A stretch of 64,000 nt of DNA from Pollenia angustigena. Its lineage: Eukaryota; Arthropoda; Insecta; Diptera; Polleniidae. Every line of letters starts with the position of its first letter. Position 1 is the stretch's first letter. The notes beneath the pieces are model-generated. The model was not told the DNA's origin and did no database searches. It was given only the letters and a program-made list of their open reading frames with translations. Both the position numbers and the translations under genes were made by a program. The stretch is from positions 212,663,253-212,727,252 of the forward strand of contig OV884060.1 of the NCBI GenBank assembly GCA_930367215.1. The letters are read 5' to 3'. Of the stretch, positions 56,554 to 64,000 are shown piece after piece.

Positions 56554-58525
56554 ACTGCCCAGAGATTAAGCTCTTTTTCAATTTCGTTGGATTCCACTTT
56601 TAGTTCTTTAACTCAACAATGATATTGTTTGTTTCAGATCATTTTGTTTTCAGGATTCCCAGTTTTATTTGATACCTTATGCCCAATTAGTGATTTTTCA
56701 TCCCCTAAAATAGCTATTTTTATCCCCCAAAAATAGCTATTTTCCTATCCAAAGTCCCCGAAGATCCTTGAAAATGAACTAATATTATATATATAAATCG
56801 GCAACAGCATAACTGTTTGCCAACCGATTCCAACAAAAATACAATATTTGAGAGGTATTTATTAAAATCTGAGGGGGTAAAAACGGGTTAATTCGGTCAC
56901 CTCATATCTACAGAACTAAAAGATATACAAAAAAATATATTTTATTTTTTCTAAGGGTGGCGAGCAAATTAAAACCTTTAAACACGTTTGTTTCGAAATA
57001 TATTTTTTTGAGTTATGAAAACGTTGAAGAAAATGAGCGATATATTTTTTTCAACACAACGATAACAACTTAAGACTTTTATATTTATCTTATCATATTT
57101 TATTTGTAAATATTTGAACAGTATTATTACAAACAAAAACAAAAAAAATAAAAAATTATATGAAAAAAAAATAGTTTGCTTTTTTCGCGAAAAAATAAAA
57201 ATTCAAGTGCAAATAAATTTTACGTAAAACGAGACTTATTACAGCAACACTTATGAATTCCAGTTAAAGTTACATTTTACAAAAGATAGATAGACATGTG
57301 TGTATGTAGGTATTCTCCAAACACTCGACTCGTGTGCCTTTGAGGAAATATTATCAATATTTATTTAAACGTTTAATTGTGTCATAAACAAGTAGTTTTC
57401 TACTTTTATCGTTTTATATTATTAGTATTCATGAAATAAGCAGTTAAATAACATTTTAGCTTGCTTTGAAATTGAGTAAAGAAAGTTTTTTCCTTTTAAA
57501 TTAGAAAAAGTTTTCATTTTTATTTAAAATTTAATTTATTGCTACTTAAATAACAAATGAGGATGCATGTAATTTAATATTTTTTTGTAAATCTTAAAGG
57601 TTTTAGCACAACTTTGTCGTTAAGCATATGAATCATTTAAAACGACTGATTTTTTTTTTAATTTTTAACTGTTAAATTCAAATGTAAATAGAAAATTGAC
57701 TTTAATTGTAGTTTTGAATTTAATGTAAATTTCTTTGGACAGCTTAGATTATGCTTGGATTGTTTCCACAAAAAGAAATGTTATCATTTGTACAGCACGT
57801 AATTTTTGCACACTACAGGCAAAGGGTTAATCTTCCCTTTCTTTGGTACTTTTTTGTTAACCAAATAGTCTTGGAGCTTTACAATTCGATGTTTAAGGCT
57901 ATTAAATAAGTTATTTGTGGCAAATATAAACCTAATTCCAACATTAAAAGATATAAAAGGCATAATGATTTTCGAAAGTGGGTCCTATAATAGACCCATG
58001 GTCAATAAAATACTTTAAAGGGAGCTGCTAGATTAGATATTTTTTATTAGAGGGACCAATGGTCAATAAAGACTCTAAAGCCTAGTACTCTGTTCAAATT
58101 TGTGAAAAATGTTGAGCAACATTTATTATTTCACACGAAAATTTTGACATGTCGTCAGCTCATTGCTGGTTTGACCTACCGACCATTTTTAAAAAAAATG
58201 AGTTAGGTATGAGGAATATATTTTTTTAATACCCTCTTTCTAAATCAAAACCCTGTTTCGCGAAAATTTTTATGGTTTCTGAGATATAAAGCATTAATTT
58301 TGCTGCATATCAACTGTTTCAAAGTTTTTTAAGTACTGTTTTGCTCTACAAGCCATTGTTTGGCGATTGCAGCAAATTCTTCATACAAAAACGTACAAAA
58401 TAAATTTTACTGTTGCTTTGCTGCATTGCCGTAAGAAAAAAAAGTAGTTAAAGCAAAGTAAAATGACAATAAGAAAATAAATTTGTGAAAAATAGTTTTA
58501 TAATGGAGGGGTAACAATATTGCTA
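56554..58525. other. USP intron or upstream region, AT-rich
   Basis: Contains two GACC-ATGGTCAATAAA words (57990-58010 and 58045-58065) related to the GGGACCCATGG repeats elsewhere. No gene was recognised. Confidence 0.4.
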
Positions 58526-58529
58526 GTGC

Positions 58530-59184
58530 TTAAATTAAAATTTTAAATGAATTAATAAAAGATTGTCCAGTTATTAAAACTTTGACATTATGGAGCGATT
58601 CTTGCGTACCTCAAAATAAAAATCAAATTAACGAAACCGCAATCAAAATGTTCTTTAAACAAAATAATATTGATGCCGTAATACAAAAGTCTTCAGAACC
58701 AGAACATTCTTTAATTCAAGAAGTAGACTGTGTCCATGGTGTTATTGACCGGTACTTAAAGAATATTGAAATTCATAGTCCTCTTCATTTACTTAATTTG
58801 CTTAAAATAATGCCAAATAATAAAACAAAACTTAAAGTTATGGAAATGCTTCCGGAAAATTTTCGCACATACTCGTTGGAAGCAAATAAAATGGACTTTC
58901 GAAAAGTCCCTTTTGCTTAAATTAAAGTACTTCTATACAGTTAAAATAATGATTTATGTATATATTATAAAACTTCTACCAGAGAGGAAAAATATAAAAA
59001 TGCTATTTTGGTTAAGTCTGCATCAAAAAATTGTTTGAAAACTCCTGAGAATTTGTTGACGAATATTTTGAAAATATCGAAACCATCATTTATTTCCAGC
59101 GAAAAAAATAGAGACATAAAAGACTTGCTTATATTTCTTCCACGTGTTGATAAAGCTTATTATAAAAATTTTATTCAATATTAA
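58530..59184 (+). pseudogene. Unclassified transposon-type protein fragment
   Basis: The 112-codon frame 58582-58920 reads LTLWSDSCVPQNKNQINETA, then EPEHSLIQEVDCVHGVIDRY and LKNIEIHSPLHLLNLLKIMP. The SDSC-PQNKN motif followed by GHS/EHS-IQEVD-VH is a pattern I associate with repetitive uncharacterised arthropod proteins of transposon origin (possibly the DUF7869 group, from memory). After the stop, a second frame to 59184 encodes ASKNCLKTPENLLTNILKIS and LLIFLPRVDKAYYKNFIQY. This looks like the C-terminus of the same protein. The N-terminus is absent. Confidence 0.5.
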
Positions 59185-59865
59185 GTTTTAACTTTTCTTT
59201 TTACTTTTGCATTATTTAAGTTGTTTAATTTTTGGCTTTTTATGTTACTTTTCATAACAGTAGAACTGTTTTTTCTGTTTTTGTAAAGTAAAATCAAATA
59301 AAAAAAACTATAAAAAAAAATTCATCTCAACAAGTTACTCAATACACAGCAATAAGTATACGTATGCAGCACAAAAACCCACTTTTTAATTTTTTTTTAG
59401 AAAAGTAACGTATGCGGCACAAAACAATATTTTTCATTTTCAAAAAAAAATACTATTAAATTCTAACTTTATTCATGAAAGTGCGCAAAAATTTGCATTT
59501 TTCTTCAAAACATATACCGGAAGCAGTGGTAAAAATATAAAAAAATTATATCGGGTACAATTTGAGAAATCTTCATGTAAATATTCTTTGTCGTTTTTCT
59601 CCACTTCGACTTTTTGGCATATGCGCCAAACCAATTCTGAGCTGACGATGTATCGATGTTACCTATCATACGAGTTTGTACAATTTGCCGATTTTATTCC
59701 TGCAAAGTATGCGACATTGTTTTGCGTATGTAAACAAACCCTACATGTATTTTACTAAAAATAATTTTTTTTAATGAAAAATTTAATAAAAAAGAAAGTA
59801 AATAATTTTCGAAAATTAAAAGTTAACAGTTCAACTAAAAATCAAAAATTGTTCTTAGAAATAGC
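59185..59865. other. Flank of the transposon fragment, nothing recognised
   Basis: Two GCGGCAC / GCAGCAC-CAAAA words occur near 59365 and 59415. TCTGAGCTGACGATG near 59636 may mark the element's edge, but no TIR partner was proved. Confidence 0.35.
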
Positions 59866-60340
59866 TATGGCACAAGCTCTAATGTTTACATTTGTACTTT
59901 AATTTGTACAAATAAAATGTCGACGAAAGTGGACAAAAAAACATAATAAACAAATGTATTAAGGTTTTCAAGACAAAGTCTTGACAGAAAGAATACGAAA
60001 AAACAGAGGAAAAAGGAGGCAACATGTAATTTGAAATTTAAGTGATAATAACAGCAAATTTCGAACCACCAGTACTACTGGTTAAAGATTGATGTTTGAC
60101 TGTTGGCTAACGGGCACCGCAGTGGTGCAGTGGGTAGAACACAAAGATCTTCTGACGATAGAAAGTGGTGTTTCTTGAAACATGTAAAGATCAACCCGGG
60201 TTCAAATCCCAGCTCAGCCAAGAAAAATTATCAATAAAATTTTAATAAAGTTGTAAAATTCCTTCCCTCAGTGAAAATAATTTAATGAAAATTAAATTTG
60301 ATGAACTCAAGCCTAATAAAAGAATATCGAATTAAAAACT
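59866..60340 (+). repeat. tRNA-derived repeat, copy 4 (diverged)
   Basis: A head similar to 8630-8890 (GCTATGGCACAAGCTCTAAT, CAAATTTCGAACCACCAGTA, GATTGATGTTTGACTGTTGG) is followed by a different, better tRNA-like core: A-box TGGTGCAGTGGGTAGAAC and B-box GGTTCAAATCC. The family tail (TTGTAAAATTCCTTCCCTCA, GATGAACTCAAGCCTAATAA) closes it. Head and tail match the other copies, while the tRNA part is from another tRNA type or much diverged. Confidence 0.65.
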
Positions 60341-60415
60341 GTTACCGGTTGCGTTATATTAACTTTTTATTTCTTATTAAATAATCAGTTCATCCTTTTT
60401 TGCTTAAAACTCCAC

Positions 60416-60763
60416 GTGAAACGCAGTTGTAAAAAAATGTTGCCAGAAACATTTCGGAACTTTTTTACAAAAACAGAGTACAACTCTATCAACATTATTT
60501 CATGGATATTCCGCACAAGTTATTTTCATATGCGTTTTGACAGCATTTCACGTGAAATGTTGAACAGAGTACCAGGCTTAACACTGGAAAATTTGCAAAG
60601 TTATTCATATAAACATTTACCATCACAAATTCTAGTTTGTGCGATTTTCGTTGCTATAAAACATGAGTCAATTAAATTGATAAAAGATATTTGTGTCAAA
60701 CCGGCTGTTTGGGAGCAGGGCGTTACAAACATCAACACAAAAAGTTATTATTCTACCACCTAA
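60416..60763 (+). other. 115-codon open frame of unknown nature
   Basis: The protein begins MKRSCKKMLPETFRNFF and ends near SIKLIKDICVKPAVWEQGVT. The terminal stretch recalls the start of a MADF domain (LI..V...P.LW), which is only a hint. No splice sites, promoter or neighbour supports a gene. It sits between two repeats. Confidence 0.25.
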
Positions 60764-60810
60764 GATGGTGTAGTGAATTAAAATTGCATGGTTAGATAAA
60801 CAGTTAAAGT

Positions 60811-60886
60811 ATACACGTCAAAAGTTAAGCAATTATGTTTTTGTAATTTTGCTTTTTTGCAAGAATGCAACTTTTGACGTGAATAT
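60811..60886. repeat. Relic of the GTATTCACGTCAC MITE
   Basis: ATACACGTCAAAAGTT and AACTTTTGACGTGAATAT are inverted. TTTTTGCAAGAATGCAAC matches the arm of the MITE at 5080-5245. Confidence 0.65.
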
Positions 60887-60993
60887 GTACCTTTGGTATA
60901 TGTATATTAAAAGTACATCAGAAACAAAGTTCTAAATTTAAAAAATATTTGAAGAATTGTTTTTACTAAATTAATATTAATTTAATATTATTA

Positions 60994-61250
60994 CCCAATA
61001 AGCAGTTTGGCTGGAAATCAAGTGCAAAACAATTGGTATTCAGAATCGAATTTTAAGCTTCAAGCGCTGAGATATACTTTTGTTACACTTTATTTCAATA
61101 GCCGTCTCCAGTAAAATGGGAATTTGAAATCAAGTGAAGATTAGTGAAATATTTTGAAACCTAAATGGCATCGAAAAACATGTTTAAACTCAAGTTCATT
61201 TCCAGTTTAATTTTAAGCACTTGAAATTTTATTTTTGATTGCTTATTGGG
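60994..61250. mobile_element. MITE, CCCAATAAGCA ends, TA TSD
   Basis: The inverted ends CCCAATAAGCA and TGCTTATTGGG are flanked by TA. The arms pair further (AAATCAAGTGC with GCACTTGAAATTTT). 257 bp, consistent with a Tc1/mariner-mobilised MITE. Confidence 0.8.
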
Positions 61251-61328
61251 TATCAATATAATTAATAAACAAAAATTCTCAACTTATTGATAACGAAAAC
61301 AGTTCAAGTTATTATAATGTTAAATTAC

Positions 61329-62170
61329 AGTCGAACTCCCATAACTCGAACTTCTCTAACTCGAATTTTCTCTTACTCGAACCAATTTGATTGGCAGTAG
61401 CTCTAAAACAATAAACTACATACAATTCTCCTTCCGTAACTCGAACTTCCATAACTCGAAATTCTCCATAACTCAAACCAAATACTCAAATTTGTATTCT
61501 ATAACTCGAAGTTTTTTGCTTGTTTTGTTTATTTTGTTTATATATTTCGCTTTCTTTTGCTTGTTTAGCAGGTTTGTATATTTTACTTTGCTCTTTTTTC
61601 GGTGAAATCCCTTTTTGTACATTACGTGTGTCTTTTGGTTTGCCTAAATATGTTAAAATTATTTGTATGTGTTTATTTCATGGCAAGTAAACGTGTTTTA
61701 TAATGTTTTTCGATGGAGGGAAATATAAGTTTATAAAAGAAGTCGAGGGTGGATTCAAGAAAAAGGAAGCAGACAATAAATATGGTGTCCCAGCTAGTAC
61801 GGTCTCATAGATTTTTAAAAATAAAGAATTAATTATCAACTCGTTTGAGTCAGTATCTCATCTCTTTAGTAAAATGATTAAGACCCAAATATACAAAATT
61901 ATCGACATAGCAGTCCTCAATTGGTTTACAGCAGCTAGAAGTCAAACCATGCCGATATTTTACTTCATTGTAACTTGTTTATTACAAATACATACCTACA
62001 TGCTTAGGTATGAAGCTTTCAAATAGTGCCTGTTTTAAACAAAAAATACAAAATGTACACAAGTTTGCAATTTATTCTCTTTTCAACAAGAAAATTCTGT
62101 AACTCGAAGTCTCCATAAGTCGAAGTTTTTTTTTGGGATAATGAAGATTCGAGTTATGGAAGTTCGACTG
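61329..62170 (+). mobile_element. Tigger deletion derivative, third lineage
   Basis: The ends CAGTCGAACTCCCATAACTC and GAGTTATGGAAGTTCGACTG are flanked by TA (61327-61328 and 62171-62172). Subterminal CCATAACTCGAA-type words are repeated about eight times on the left and three times on the right. Near 61725-61805 a plus-strand fragment encodes a psq-type HTH (GGFKKKEADNKYGVPASTVS) ending in a TAG. The rest of the transposase is deleted. Confidence 0.9.
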
Positions 62171-62172
62171 TA

Positions 62173-64000
62173 TATCGAACGTGTAATGTCATTTAAAATA
62201 AGACCCTAAATGAAAACTTCAATAGATATTCAATTATAAATGCAAGCACATGTTTTTAATTTTTTTTTTTTTTTATCAAAGTCTTAATTAAATATGAACT
62301 GTGAATTCTAAACTTTGGTGTTCATGTAACACAAACTATTAGCAGACTGATAAAGTAAGCAAAAAAGAAATATAGAAGCTCAGTCATAAAACCCAATTAC
62401 TGGCTTATAGCAAAGAATATAAATCTTATAGAATGCGCATCATGTAGAAGCAAAATTTCTTATGGCGGGGTTTATCATTACGCCCCGGTCTCATATAATT
62501 TCGCTCACAAATTTTGCAAAGGCAATTTGTTGTTGGTTTGTGTTTTCACTTAGAGAACTGAAGAGAGCATCCAAAATGTGCAGCATTAACACATACACAT
62601 GTTTGCTGTTTTTGCCAGCCAAAGTGTGTATGTGTTTGTGTTTTTTGTTTTCGTTGAAACCGGTTTTTGGTATTTTTTTAATTGATTTCGTTTTGTTTTA
62701 AAACAATTTATGTGCAAATAACCTACGTAAGAGCGAATGCGACCAATTGCGTAGTTGTAGGGAAACAGTATGTGTTTTATTTTTGTAAAAACTAAACTAT
62801 ATCGATTTGCACCGAATTATAATTCCATTTTTTAGATTATTTAATTATGTACTTACCATGTGTGTATGTATATTAATGGAATTTATAAATAAAGGAGTGG
62901 CATAATTATAAATAGGTATTTCTCCTTGATTGTTTGTTAAATAAATTTCATATTGCTCAGTTTGTGAACATTTATTAAATTAGTACTCCTCCGAAAACAT
63001 TGCTCTTGGTCTTTAGAAAAAGGAAGTTCCAAGAAAAGAAAAATACAAGTTTTATCAAACGAATGATTTAATTTATTAAAATATTAGGGTGGTTGATATC
63101 CTCATTAAATTCTTTTTAAATATGTATGTATTTGTATCGCTTTGGTTGATTGAAAATTTAATTGGAAATAATTTTATTTTTGTAAATATCATTTTTTTAC
63201 ATTTGTGAATAGACATAAAGTTAGAAATAAATTAAATTTATTCCGAATATATGAGAACTAAATTTTTTTAATTTCCAAGCAACATGATTAAATAAAAACC
63301 AAACAAAATTCCTTAAGAAGGAATAATAATATGTTTTATTTTAATCTATTTTTAAATATCTTTAATAAGAATATTAATACTGCACAGCTATGAAATAAAT
63401 ATATAACATGGTTTGACAAAAGACCCCAAAAGCATTGTGTGACCATGCCGCACAGTGCTTTGGCCCATAGACATAAATCAAAAAAAAAAACAAGTCTTAT
63501 ATTGTGCTTAAAAATGTACAGATCGATAGATAACAAAATAATTAAAATGAATTTTGAAGAATTTTTTAGATTTAACTCTTTTTGGCGGCGCTAGAGGGCG
63601 CCAAAGTTTGAGAATTTATAGTAAAAATGGCCAAACAACTACTTGAGTTTTACATGCTTTAGGAAAACTGTTGTAAAACTGTTGTTTTTTAAAGCACGAG
63701 ATTGAAATTTTTTTCTGTAGTAGTTTACTATATTTAGAACTAACTGTAAAAAAATTTTATTGATTTATTTTCTCATAAGTGTTTTTTTATTGGTTTGAAA
63801 AATGCTTATTATTTACTTAAGCTCTAAAAATTTTCTAACTTTGATGGAATATTAAAAAAAAAAGAAAAATATGGTCTATGGGTTTTTTTCTGATTTCGAA
63901 TATTTAGACTGTTTTCTAATAACTACAAAAAAAAAAATTGAAAAAATTTTACCACAACTTGAAAAAAAAAAACTTTTTTTAAATGGCTATTTTCATGATT
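62173..64000. other. AT-rich terminal region
   Basis: No coding exon was recognised. In particular, no USP catalytic-Cys box appears on the minus strand. A short GC-rich palindromic spot occurs at 63583-63603. Confidence 0.45.
63592..63602 (+). promoter_or_regulatory. dCTCF-like motif
   Basis: TAGAGGGCGCC matches the insect CTCF consensus (AG-R-K-GGCGC) as I remember it and stands out in AT-rich sequence. Binding is not shown. Confidence 0.3.

Noticed and set aside
1..64000. CRISPR arrays, rRNA genes or bacterial mobile elements
   Set aside because: No regular short repeats with unique spacers, no rRNA motifs, and the DNA is plainly eukaryotic.

Overview
The window is AT-rich eukaryotic DNA from a higher fly (Diptera). 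A calyptrate or blowfly-like genome is my inference. It rests on short GT-AG introns, a fly-type odorant receptor, an insect ubiquitin protease, and a high load of hAT, pogo/Tigger, mariner and Jockey-like elements. I found no bacterial-style operons, rRNA, functional tRNA genes or CRISPR arrays.

Three host loci can be supported. An odorant receptor gene (about 20.3-21.45 kb, +) has five recognisable exons. Its 3' end is not found, and a composite transposon block starts about 140 bp after the last visible exon. A decayed copy of its first exon lies at about 33.95-34.2 kb. A ubiquitin-specific protease (51.17-54.02 kb, -) shows the exon with the zinc ribbon and catalytic His region and a serine- and histidine-rich C-terminal exon. 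The exon with the catalytic Cys is not visible, so the upstream intron must cover at least the remaining 10 kb, and that stretch is full of transposon debris.

Almost everything else is mobile DNA. 0-9 kb: a 2.45-kb Tigger element with intact terminal inverted repeats (TIRs) and a broken transposase, then a run of small inverted-repeat elements. 9.2-14.8 kb: a hAT-type element (8-bp target site duplication, TSD) holding a second hAT-type element, a hAT MITE, a Harbinger-like element and a LINE fragment. 15.6-20 kb: fold-back elements, a tRNA-derived repeat and a dispersed repeat with 153-bp tandem units. 21.6-23.9 kb: a composite block with a second copy of the inner hAT family. 24.8-28 kb: fold-backs and tandem repeats. 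28.2-30.2 kb (-) and about 36.8-42.0 kb (+): two copies of one Jockey-like LINE. Each copy shows the empty site of a transposon inserted in the other. 31.5-36.1 kb: a TTA-flanked element, the receptor relic and a near-intact mariner. 42-43.1 kb: a hAT MITE relic and an inverted pair of tRNA-derived repeats. 43.97-47.02 kb: another hAT-type element carrying mariner, SINE and Tigger debris. 47-51 kb: very AT-rich sequence with three TIR elements. 54-64 kb: the USP intron or upstream region, with mariner, CACTA-like, Tigger and unclassified transposon fragments.

The strongest result is the insertion history that TSDs and paralogous empty sites allow one to read directly. Assignments to element superfamilies follow TIR and TSD signatures plus recognisable protein motifs. 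No database search was possible.
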